Below are positions 19,001 to 26,172 of a stretch of DNA of 64,000 nucleotides, one piece after another (position 1 is the first letter of the stretch; each line of letters begins with the position of its first letter). This stretch comes from Ruminimicrobiellum sp045223915 (GTDB lineage: Bacteria; Elusimicrobiota; Endomicrobiia; Endomicrobiales; Endomicrobiaceae). Both the position numbers and the translations under genes were made by a program. The stretch covers positions 53,691 through 117,690 of the forward strand of contig JBGUZU010000033.1 in assembly GCA_045223915.1 (NCBI GenBank). Direction: 5' to 3'. The notes under the pieces are model-generated. The model had not been told where the DNA came from. It saw nothing but the letters and a program-made list of their open reading frames with translations, and did not search any database.

Positions 19001-22000
19001 TCAAAGACCTGTTATTTATGAGTTGCATGTCGGCGGTTTTACCGCTTTAAAACAAGATTTACCGCAGGAAAAAAGAGGAAGATTGCAAGGTCTTGCCGAT
19101 GATGATGTTATTGAACATCTAAAATCCATCGGAATAAATACCGTTGAAGTTCAACCGATACAGTCCGATGCAAATGATCCTTACTCTCATGAAAGAGGTT
19201 TAAGAAACAATTCCGGTTATCAAACGGTAACCTTTTTTGCTTTAAATCCGGATTTCGGTGATCCGTCAAATCCGCAGGAAAATTTAATAACTTTAAAAGA
19301 AACTATAGGAAAATTAAGTAAAAACGGTATCCGTTTCGGAATGGATGTTGTTGATAACCATACGGGAGAAGGCAGAGCAGAAACAGATCCTTCTTTATGC
19401 TACAGGTTGTTGGATAATTCAACTTACTACTTACTTAATCCTAACAATAAAGCCGGTTATGATGATGCTTCCGGTTGCGGAAATGCTTTCAATACAAACA
19501 ACCCTGTAGTACTCAATATGATGACAAAATATAAAGAAATGTATGCTCTTATGGGTGTTCGTTTATTCAGACACGATTTGATGGCTGCAGCAGCAAGAAA
19601 CGAAGAAACAAGAGAATTTGATCCTACATCCGAATATATGCAAATATTCGATAACAGTCCGATTCTTTCCGAAATAAAAGAAAAAGAAGGTATAGAAGTT
19701 GTAGCCGAAGGATATATGGCAACAGGCGGTGTAAAAGGTGTAAGGTCTTATTATACCGACGACTTCCACAAAGATATTTTTACATGGAACAGCGGAATAA
19801 GAGAAGCAATTCGTAACTTTATAATGGGAAGGTCCGGACCGGGAGCTCTTGCTGCCGCTATTGCCAATCCAAATGAAACGGGCAGCAGAAGGCAACCTTA
19901 TATTTATTATATGGGCTCACATGACGGACATCCTTATGCACAACTTTTGGCTGTTCGTGAAAAAAATAATCTTGATAACGGTTGGAACAATAACGATGGT
20001 CCTAACGAGTATGGTATGGGGTTGGGATACGATAATGAACATATAGGTGAATATGTTGCTGCCGCTATGACAATTTTATCTTTTTGCCAAGGGCCCGTAA
20101 TGTTTTCTATGGGTGACGAATTTTTGAGAACACAGCACGGAAACAACAATCCGTATAATCAAAGTAACGAATATTTGAATATGCGTTGGGATAATCAGGC
20201 ACCGTTGGCAAGGTATATGGGAGCACTTGCAAAATATCGTTTGGAACATCCTTCTCTCGACAGTTCCATAGGGGAACCGTTTTCCGGTAAAGTTGTAAAC
20301 AAATATGGAGATCAAGATATTACATGGTTGAACCCAAACGGACAAGAAGCACAATCTCAAGATTGGCAGGAACAGTATTTCGGTTTTATGATTTCGGGAG
20401 ACAGGTTAAACGGTTACGGTATTTACGATGATGATACCGTTGTGCTGATGAATATGTCAAACACTCCTATTCACTGGAAACTTCCTTCTTCACAGAAAAC
20501 AGGTCCGTGGCGTGTTTATTGTTCTACGAGAGATTTGGATTTGTCGGAACAAGGAAACGAAGTTTACAATAATGTATATGTCGTTATGCCCGGTGAGGCG
20601 GTTGTTCTGTATAAAACAGATGAACAAGAACCGGAAAGCGAAATTGAACCGTTAAAAACAGCACTTACGATATCGTATTCAACTTTTATCGAAAATATAA
20701 AATTTGTACCTTTAAAAAATGCATTAAAAGCCATTTATTCGATTTTTGTTGCACCTTTTTCCGAGCTTAGTTATATGATGTCTATTGTAAGCGGGGCAAT
20801 GACTCAAAAAGAATTTCTTGAGAAACATAAACAGTTCATAAACGGAAACGAAGATTTAAAACTTTTTATGGAACAAAGGTTAGCATTTATAATAAAAGCT
20901 ACTACTCTTGCAGGTGGCACAACTATAACGGGAAAAGTTGTAAATTATATTTTACATATGTTTAATAATATTGAAGCCGTTATATATTCTTTTACTGAAC
21001 AAATAAAAAGTTTAATAAGAAACTTTACAATGAAAAGACAGATAAAAAAGCTTGATACAACAACCTATGTAATAAACGCATCCGAATATAACAATGTTGT
21101 TCGTCGCAGAGCAAAAGAACTTTCCGATATGGGTGTTAAAGTTGCAGTTATAGCAAACTATGTTGACGATAACCTCTTTCCGGAAAATGTAAAACAAGAC
21201 GACTCTTTAGGTTTTACAACGGCAAAAATGTCTACGGATAAAAATACAGATGTATATTTTACTTCAATACTTTCAAATGCCGATTCTACCGATATTTTTG
21301 ATGCTTTAAGTAATAACGGCAGAAACCGCATTATATTTGAGGAAAGAGTAAAAGAATCCGAACAAGGTGAAGTACTGCTCGGTAAAACTAATAACATAAT
21401 TCCCGTAAATCCCGAAATGCCTGTGTTTGAAAATATTGAAATTGCATTGCAGTCCGAAAGAAGCGAGGAAAGAGTGAAAGCTATGAAAAAAAGACCAGTA
21501 AATATGGACTATGTTTTTGAAGATGAACTTTCTTCTCTTGAATCTATACAAAACAGAGTTGCCGAAACGGCATCCAAAAATTTCGATACAATAGTTGTTT
21601 CAAGCAAGCTGTCCATAGAAACATTAAGAACTTTGATTGCTGAAGCTCACAGTAAAAATATTAGAGTAATGCTTACACATGAAATTACAAATAACGAAAT
21701 GAATTCAGATGTGTCTTATTTGTTGGATAAAATGTCTTCTTCAAAATATATGCTCGATAAAAATGATTTTGTTGCGGTAGAAGGTGTAATTTTAAGGTTT
21801 GAAAAAGTTGATACAAACAATTCCGTTGCGGTGCAAAATGTTGAAACTGCAGTAAACAATATTGAAAAGGGATTGAATGTTTTGACCAGGTCGGGTTATA
21901 TCGGTGTTCAACTTGATGTTGAAAATAAATTTTCGGATTTTAAGTTTAGGAATGAAGATATAGTAAACGTTTCGTTGTCGGATATGAATGATAAACAAAC

Positions 22001-22961
22001 TTATTCCGAAAATGCAACCGTATTATTTTATTTAGATAAAAATTCTGTTTCACCGGACAGTTTAACACCATCCGATATGGCTAACATGATGAAAAGATTT
22101 GAAAAAGTTCAAACGGTTATAATTCCGGGATGGCTTGTGGATTTTGCCGAACATTCAAACGACGGTTTTAGTTTTAATCCCGTAAAATTTTTAAGAGCAA
22201 GACTCGGTAACAGAAGCACTATAGCTTCAACTATAGCGGAAGCTTTGGAAAAAGGAAGACTTTCCGCTACGGAAAAAGGATATTATGTACAAGAAGAAAG
22301 TTTGGATGTTTTATACGGATTACTTTCGGCAGTAAGAAAAGGTGAAACTATCGACGATAAACTAATAGAAGCAGTACTAAATGTTTCCGTAAGTTATAAG
22401 TCGTTGTCCGGTACAACAAGGCAAATAAAACTTGCTGAAACACCGATAATAAAAGGGGAATTGCTTGATGTTTTGGTTAATTATAAAAATGAGCAAAAAG
22501 GGAAAATAGTTTTGAAACAGTTTGGCGCTATAGTGCAAGGCATTCTTGAAACTTCCGAATTCAGAAAATATGTGAAGAAAAAATATTCCGATACGGACGA
22601 TTTTGAAAACTATACTTTAGCATTGGTTGAAGCAAGGTTGTTATGCTTTGAATCGGGAATAGAAGTAAAAGAAAATTACGGTGAAAACGAAGTTCCGTAT
22701 ATAGATGCTTTGGAAAAAGTTACCGGAACAAAAATTGACGGTTTATCATCGGCTAACGATAGTGACAGGCCTTTAAGAGAGCATATAAATATTCTTTTTG
22801 AAATGGTAAATAATAATGAAACCGGTCCGAAAGATAAAGCAACAGCTTTGGCAGACTTGTTACAATTGTTTGCTATAGATGTTCAGGAAATTGATATTAC
22901 GAAGATATTAACGAACAGTGATGAAGTAAAGAATATCAAAGCTATTCTTTCCGCTGCATAA
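16065..22961 (+). CDS. Giant exported protein: TraB/TIKI-like domain + GlgX-type GH13 debranching enzyme
   Basis: The protein is 2298 aa with an N-terminal signal peptide (cleavage near GFAAP, residue ~32). Residues ~65-520 form a domain also found in the protein at 34446-37511: QDLH74, IYVEGAP (Glu102) and SGGFH470. Residues ~825-1518 are a GlgX/isoamylase-type GH13 enzyme with CBM48-like start (GTNFGVYSKNAERIELCLFD), DVVDNHT, FRHD with nucleophile Asp1171, AEGY with acid/base Glu1215, and SHDG (Asp1287). All catalytic residues are present, so debranching of alpha-1,6-glucan is likely. The enzyme is bracketed by two copies of a ~105-aa module (~712-815 and ~1540-1650). Residues ~1660-2298 are unrecognised. 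No clear Shine-Dalgarno precedes the ATG. Confidence 0.88.
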   Translation: MLLKKTLLNKCISVFITMGLILSSSGIGGFAAPTPVNSVYPTYVENVVPFNLGKVTNSTDFSTSKVIVQIQDLHGDYQTQKNIASILSYLDKNYGISNIYVEGAPQGKLSTKWLADISDNSTKKAFIEAMMSVGELSGAEYFSVTEGKTDILKGAENFSAYSANLVRLAEMKRNLAIVEAQLLPLQMQIESLGQKIYGKDNKKILALSQKYKKNAITTEKYFKTLFKFAHKYGISTDKYPQLSLFKQILSIRNKIDTDTISKETANAVNLLKKELSFAEYKALTELSKSPETKKIFYLELSKHLQKTKDYEKFPQIKLFSSYILLNSQTNPIDFVRQEEMFVNEMRNKSSKTLSEQEVLFMERFVSIFESLLQNKINYREYKNYNYAFSEFERILNKYIVSSNLDALKSSIDTAEKFYSVNTDRDEYFVKSIVIGNDKNTSKVKPVRNNNVENMLKTAAKIDVIISGGFHTAGISKLLEDKKQSYVVVTPETVGAISEYDKVYNSIITRQASMFERNAFDFIKKSAVFEMSPLSVDPVKAVFTIIFSEQTLRKLQANKMLDAKIIEDTINSGYGKKVVEIENIEINPDAIQINVNGQKLTIKNGKVFYENEPIEEEIPASVTETDISDGIAVQNAVIDFLILSVRHNVSNSEIDAVFDTLNKNYLNEQTINLLKNAAQKFSTEQRKYIETKIALIENNEGKPLLSIYKSSLASKIKFKPLSVAVENFYSIFIVPFKELNDMVSIVSGTMTQKDFLEKHKQYVNGDDNTRLVMERALDSIIKTTVMFGGNNILGKTVNYVLHMFHNAKAVASRSEIQFAKDKHITTSIYELMKRNGLGAIYDGQGTNFGVYSKNAERIELCLFDEQGNETRYEMTKNKKDVWNIYLPDVKPGQRYGFRAYGPYEPQNGHYFNPNKLAVDPFSFQQESRFVFDDSLIVCEKGNLYKPDTRDSAPFVPKSIVVDLRKLDSVETVKPPVLSESQRPVIYELHVGGFTALKQDLPQEKRGRLQGLADDDVIEHLKSIGINTVEVQPIQSDANDPYSHERGLRNNSGYQTVTFFALNPDFGDPSNPQENLITLKETIGKLSKNGIRFGMDVVDNHTGEGRAETDPSLCYRLLDNSTYYLLNPNNKAGYDDASGCGNAFNTNNPVVLNMMTKYKEMYALMGVRLFRHDLMAAAARNEETREFDPTSEYMQIFDNSPILSEIKEKEGIEVVAEGYMATGGVKGVRSYYTDDFHKDIFTWNSGIREAIRNFIMGRSGPGALAAAIANPNETGSRRQPYIYYMGSHDGHPYAQLLAVREKNNLDNGWNNNDGPNEYGMGLGYDNEHIGEYVAAAMTILSFCQGPVMFSMGDEFLRTQHGNNNPYNQSNEYLNMRWDNQAPLARYMGALAKYRLEHPSLDSSIGEPFSGKVVNKYGDQDITWLNPNGQEAQSQDWQEQYFGFMISGDRLNGYGIYDDDTVVLMNMSNTPIHWKLPSSQKTGPWRVYCSTRDLDLSEQGNEVYNNVYVVMPGEAVVLYKTDEQEPESEIEPLKTALTISYSTFIENIKFVPLKNALKAIYSIFVAPFSELSYMMSIVSGAMTQKEFLEKHKQFINGNEDLKLFMEQRLAFIIKATTLAGGTTITGKVVNYILHMFNNIEAVIYSFTEQIKSLIRNFTMKRQIKKLDTTTYVINASEYNNVVRRRAKELSDMGVKVAVIANYVDDNLFPENVKQDDSLGFTTAKMSTDKNTDVYFTSILSNADSTDIFDALSNNGRNRIIFEERVKESEQGEVLLGKTNNIIPVNPEMPVFENIEIALQSERSEERVKAMKKRPVNMDYVFEDELSSLESIQNRVAETASKNFDTIVVSSKLSIETLRTLIAEAHSKNIRVMLTHEITNNEMNSDVSYLLDKMSSSKYMLDKNDFVAVEGVILRFEKVDTNNSVAVQNVETAVNNIEKGLNVLTRSGYIGVQLDVENKFSDFKFRNEDIVNVSLSDMNDKQTYSENATVLFYLDKNSVSPDSLTPSDMANMMKRFEKVQTVIIPGWLVDFAEHSNDGFSFNPVKFLRARLGNRSTIASTIAEALEKGRLSATEKGYYVQEESLDVLYGLLSAVRKGETIDDKLIEAVLNVSVSYKSLSGTTRQIKLAETPIIKGELLDVLVNYKNEQKGKIVLKQFGAIVQGILETSEFRKYVKKKYSDTDDFENYTLALVEARLLCFESGIEVKENYGENEVPYIDALEKVTGTKIDGLSSANDSDRPLREHINILFEMVNNNETGPKDKATALADLLQLFAIDVQEIDITKILTNSDEVKNIKAILSAA

Positions 22962-22980
22962 AGCAATAAATTGTTTATGA

Positions 22981-23134
22981 GCGGAACGGATTTATCTTTT
23001 AAATTATAACTTTGTATTTGTCTCAATCGAGTACCAATCGCTGACGCTTACTTTTACGTACACTTCATTCGCCAAATACTTTGTTATAATTTAAAACCTT
23101 GAAATCCTTTGAGAGTAAAAAACAACAACTACAA
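22981..23134. repeat. Dispersed long-inverted-repeat intergenic element, copy 2
   Basis: This is the same layout as 8996-9131. It starts GCGGAACGG (22981-22989). The left arm at 22997-23020 (TTTTAAATTATAAC, TTT, GTATTTG) pairs with the right arm at 23072-23096. The 14-bp and 7-bp perfect stems are separated by a 3x3 internal loop at the same relative place as in copy 1. The tail has GAAATCCTTTGAGAG and ACAACAACTACAA. It lies just after the giant gene's stop codon and before a lipoprotein gene. Arm sequences differ from copy 1 but pairing is kept. Confidence 0.75.
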
Positions 23135-23166
23135 TAAGGTTTAGCTTATTATAAAAAGAGGTCACT

Positions 23167-23688
23167 ATGAAAAAAATATTATTTTTATTGGTAGCATTTA
23201 TTGTTTTGATAGGTTGTTCGGGAAAAGTTGTTGAAGAAAAGCCTAAACTTATAGGTATGGCAAACCCGTGGACAGATTGTGGAACAAATTTTAGTCAAGC
23301 AGCTCAAATTGCAGGTTTTACTTTTCCGTTAAAACTTTCAAGCTGTGATGTCAGAGCAATGAAAAATATGATAGAAATAAATTATCCGTTGGATGATACA
23401 AGAACGGTTTGTGTTAGAAAAACCGCAACAGAAGAATTTTCCAATAATGGTGATATCAGTGGAGTATATACAGAATATCCGGTAAACGAAAAAATTATGC
23501 TAAAAGATGCTGTTCCTGTATATACAAGGGGAACAGGTGACAAAATTTATGTTATGAATATGGCTGCTTCAAACGGATATTATTCCGCTTACTGTAAAGA
23601 TGGTATGAGTTTACAGGAAATAGAACAAATATACGAAATTATTGCCGAAGCCGAAACTTCGGAACTTTATCCGCAAAATCAACAATGA
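23167..23688 (+). CDS. Putative lipoprotein of unknown function
   Basis: This 173-aa protein has a lipobox (VLIGC, Cys17). The mature part starts near KPKLIGMANPWTDC and contains QAAQIAGFTFPLKL, MIEINYPL and an acidic C-terminus (EQIYEIIAEAETSELYP). Similar small 'GMANPW...AGF.FPLKL' lipoproteins occur in gut anaerobes, but I know of no assigned function. Location would be a membrane face of the envelope. The ATG has AAAGAGG 7 bases upstream. Its stop codon abuts the convergent gene at 23689 with no gap. Confidence 0.75.
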   Translation: MKKILFLLVAFIVLIGCSGKVVEEKPKLIGMANPWTDCGTNFSQAAQIAGFTFPLKLSSCDVRAMKNMIEINYPLDDTRTVCVRKTATEEFSNNGDISGVYTEYPVNEKIMLKDAVPVYTRGTGDKIYVMNMAASNGYYSAYCKDGMSLQEIEQIYEIIAEAETSELYPQNQQ

Positions 23689-24054
23689 TTATTGTATATT
23701 AAATATTCTTGCCAATTTCCAAGAAAAAACCAATTTTGTGCAGAGTTGAAAAAAGACAACCATAAGAGCGGCCTTTATGGATGCTCCGAACCCTTCAACA
23801 CGGATAAGTTTTGTAATCTTTGAAAAAATGTATATTGCAAACATATATATGATAGGATAACAAAAAATAGTTAAAATTATATCAAGCTTAAAGAAATGTT
23901 CCAAAACAAATTGAAAAACAGTTATAAGTATTGAAAAGAAGAAAAGTTTTATAGCATCATAACGAATACCGTTTACTATTGCCGCCGTAAGCATTATTGC
24001 TGCAAAGTTTGCTATCAAATAAGCTACAAAGTATATCATCATTGCTCTATTCAT
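23689..24054 (-). CDS. Small integral membrane protein (121 aa)
   Basis: This hydrophobic protein has about four transmembrane segments (YFVAYLIANFAAIMLTAAIV; IKLFFFSILITVFQFVLEHF; ILTIFCYPIIYMFAIYIF; ALMVVFFQLCTKLVF). There is no recognised family; the size and the charged loop before the last helix recall phage-holin-like or YvlD-type proteins, without further support. I start at MNRAMM, because GGAGG lies 6 bases upstream; a TTG 12 bp earlier would place the Shine-Dalgarno inside the gene. It is the last gene of the minus-strand run from the PorV-like protein. Confidence 0.7.
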   Translation of the reverse strand: MNRAMMIYFVAYLIANFAAIMLTAAIVNGIRYDAIKLFFFSILITVFQFVLEHFFKLDIILTIFCYPIIYMFAIYIFSKITKLIRVEGFGASIKAALMVVFFQLCTKLVFSWKLARIFNIQ

Positions 24055-24086
24055 TTTTTCCTCCAAGAAGTTTTAATTTATACTAA

Positions 24087-24353
24087 TTATATAATTTTTT
24101 TTGCAATTAACAAATTTCTGTAGTATAAACAAATATCTACTAAAACCAATAAAAAATTGAACAAATATAAATAAAAAACACCATCCATATTATAAAAATA
24201 TTTGTGTAATAAACCTGCGATATATCCCACTTCTACTACATACATAAATAAAAGACTTTTCCCTGCATTTTGTTTTGAAGTGTAACTTTTATAAATTGAA
24301 AAAGGCCATGCGCTTGCAAAACATAATAACATCAATATTTCAAAATGACTCAT
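24087..24353 (-). CDS. Small membrane protein, SemiSWEET/PQ-loop-like
   Basis: This 88-aa protein has three hydrophobic segments and begins MSHFEILMLLCFASAWPFSIYKSY. The 'AWPFSIYKSYTSKQNAGKS' stretch followed by a GYIAGLLHKYFYN helix resembles one three-helix unit of SemiSWEET/PQ-loop transporters or the LpxB N-terminal-type domain. The resemblance is in hydropathy and short motifs only. The ATG at 24353 has GGAAG upstream, which is itself part of the octamer repeat tract at 24355-24386. It lies between the flavoprotein and the 121-aa membrane protein. Confidence 0.65.
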   Translation of the reverse strand: MSHFEILMLLCFASAWPFSIYKSYTSKQNAGKSLLFMYVVEVGYIAGLLHKYFYNMDGVFYLYLFNFLLVLVDICLYYRNLLIAKKII

Positions 24354-24354
24354 T

Positions 24355-24386
24355 TTTTCTTCCAATCCTCCATTCTTCTAATCTTC
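24355..24386 (-). repeat. Octamer tandem repeat locus (4 units)
   Basis: On the minus strand the units read GAAGATTA, GAAGAATG, GAGGATTG, GAAGAAAA. The tract includes the stop codon of the flavoprotein gene and the ribosome-binding site of the next gene. It fits the consensus GA-[AGT]-G-[AT]-N-T-[AG] shared with loci at 38135-38246, 43504-43579 and 49963-50002. Confidence 0.6.
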
Positions 24387-25616
24387 CAACTGTCCGGCCA
24401 AATAGCCGGTAGAAAATGCTGCCTGCAAATTAAATCCGCCTGTTGGTCCGTCTATATCTAAAATTTCTCCGCAAAAATAAAGATTTTCTATTAGCTTTGA
24501 TTTCATTGTGCTTTGTTCCACTTCTTTTAACGAAATCCCGCCTTTTGTAATAATGGCTTCATCTATAGGTCTTGTAGAGATAATTTTGAATTTTGTACTT
24601 CTTAAACCGTCAAATATTTTTTTTCTTTTTTCTTTGTTTATTGCGGAACAAATTTCCGTCCACTTAATATTATTTTTATCCATGAACGGTTCCATCATCT
24701 GTATAGGTAAAAGAGTTTTCAGCATATTTCTTACGGGTAAATTGCCGAAATTGTTTAACTCTCTTACAAGTCTGTCGTCTAACTGTTTGTCGTCTAAAGC
24801 AGGTTTTAAATTTACGGAAATTTCTACGGATTTTTTTTGTTCAAGCAACGAAAATACTTGCGAACTTACCGTAAGAATTAAAGGGCCTGTTAACCCGAAA
24901 ACAGTAAATTCTATTTCTCCGAACAATTTGGTTATGACTTTATTATTTGCCAAAACCGAAATTTCAATATTTTTAAGTTTTAGTTTATTTAATTGTTTTA
25001 AATTTCTATCGTCGGATACTAAAGGAACAAGTGCAGGTTGCGGTTTTATTATTGTGTGTCCTACACTTTTTGCCAAATTGTAACCGTCACCGGTTGAACC
25101 GGTTAACGGATAAGATTTGCCGCCCGTTGCTAAAATAAATTTAGTTGCAGAATATTGTGTACCGTTTTTCAATAAAACACTTTCTATTTTTTTATCTTTA
25201 CAAACAAATTTTGTTACTTCACTGCCTGTAACAATTTTTACATTGTTGTTCTTAACAAATTTTATTAAAGCATTTACCACATCGTGAGCATCATTGCTTT
25301 CGGGAAAATATCTTCCGCCTCTTTCCAAATTACATTTTACTCCTAACTCTTCAAAAAAGTTAATGGTATCCGTATTAAAAAATTTGCTGAAAGCGCTATA
25401 CAAAAATTTGCCGTTATTACCGAAATTATCGACAAACTCTTTTAAATCGGCACTGTTTGTAACATTGCATCTGCCTTTACCGGTGATGGAAAGTTTTATT
25501 GCAGGTCTTGTTTTCTTTTCTAATAACAGAACGGATTTTCCTTGTTGCGCGGCAATACCCGCAGCAATAAGACCGGAAGCTCCCGCACCTATTACAATAA
25601 CATCCGCATTATTCAT
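24378..25616 (-). CDS. HI0933-family FAD-dependent oxidoreductase (YhiN/BaiN-like)
   Basis: This 412-aa flavoprotein has an N-terminal Rossmann motif VIVIGAGASGLIAAGIAA, then SITGKGRCNVTN (the family motif around the flavin), FILATGGKSYPLTGSTGDGYNLAKSVGH, and a C-terminal TKGGISLKEVEQSTMKSKLIENLYFCGEILDIDGPTGG that closes the FAD site. The family is widespread and poorly characterised; a homologue called BaiN acts in bile-acid dehydroxylation, but that role cannot be inferred here. The start overlaps the upstream kinase gene by 8 bp. The stop codon lies inside an octamer repeat. Confidence 0.92.
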   Translation of the reverse strand: MNNADVIVIGAGASGLIAAGIAAQQGKSVLLLEKKTRPAIKLSITGKGRCNVTNSADLKEFVDNFGNNGKFLYSAFSKFFNTDTINFFEELGVKCNLERGGRYFPESNDAHDVVNALIKFVKNNNVKIVTGSEVTKFVCKDKKIESVLLKNGTQYSATKFILATGGKSYPLTGSTGDGYNLAKSVGHTIIKPQPALVPLVSDDRNLKQLNKLKLKNIEISVLANNKVITKLFGEIEFTVFGLTGPLILTVSSQVFSLLEQKKSVEISVNLKPALDDKQLDDRLVRELNNFGNLPVRNMLKTLLPIQMMEPFMDKNNIKWTEICSAINKEKRKKIFDGLRSTKFKIISTRPIDEAIITKGGISLKEVEQSTMKSKLIENLYFCGEILDIDGPTGGFNLQAAFSTGYLAGQLED

Positions 25617-26172
25617 GATATTTTGATTTTAAATCTTTTAAAAGATTATCTATCTTTGAGTAAAGTAAATTTATATCGTTTGTATCGTTAACAAAAACAA
25701 GGTCTGCCATTTTGCAACATAATGCAACTTGTTGACCCGAACCTGAAGATTGAGATTCTTTTTGTTCAAGTTCAATAAATTTTTCCAACGTTTGAGGATC
25801 GCCCGGTCTTTTTCTTTGTTGCATTCTGTCGAATCTTATTTTTTGAGGAGCATCCACATTTATTAAAACGAAATTTTTTATAGTTTTGAATGTTTTTACT
25901 TCTTCACTGTGTCTTATGGAAGTAATACAATAATCTTTACCGTCTTCAAACTTTTTCATAACGGATTTTGCCAACACTCCGTTACCGTTATCTTGTCTTA
26001 ACTGTGTTCCGAACTTTATTAAATTTTCTCTTGTAGGTTCTATACCCTGCTCTTTCATTAAAAGTCTTATTTCGTCCGATAATGAAAAATGTGTAAAACC
26101 GTTATTTTTAACAATGTAGTCTGCAACTGTATCTTTACCTGAACAATACGATCCTGTTAATCCTATAATCAT
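25609..26172 (-). CDS. P-loop nucleotide/dephospho-CoA kinase-like protein
   Basis: This 187-aa protein has Walker A GLTGSYCSGKDT (residues 4-15), then LSDEIRLLMKEQGIEPTRENLIKFGTQLRQ, an ITSIRHSEEV segment and a lid-type RMQQRKRPGDPQTLEKFIELEQKE. This is the pattern of archaeal/bacterial AAA_18 and dNMP-kinase-like proteins related to dephospho-CoA kinase. The QRKRPGDP lid makes nucleoside monophosphate phosphorylation plausible, but the substrate is unproven. It overlaps the PorV-like gene by 4 bp and the flavoprotein gene by 8 bp, so the three are translationally linked. Confidence 0.8.
   Translation of the reverse strand: MIIGLTGSYCSGKDTVADYIVKNNGFTHFSLSDEIRLLMKEQGIEPTRENLIKFGTQLRQDNGNGVLAKSVMKKFEDGKDYCITSIRHSEEVKTFKTIKNFVLINVDAPQKIRFDRMQQRKRPGDPQTLEKFIELEQKESQSSGSGQQVALCCKMADLVFVNDTNDINLLYSKIDNLLKDLKSKYHE

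Noticed and set aside
24508..25083. 191-codon + strand open frame opposite the flavoprotein gene
   Set aside because: It is antisense to a well-conserved HI0933-family gene, with no Shine-Dalgarno and low-complexity hydrophobic content.
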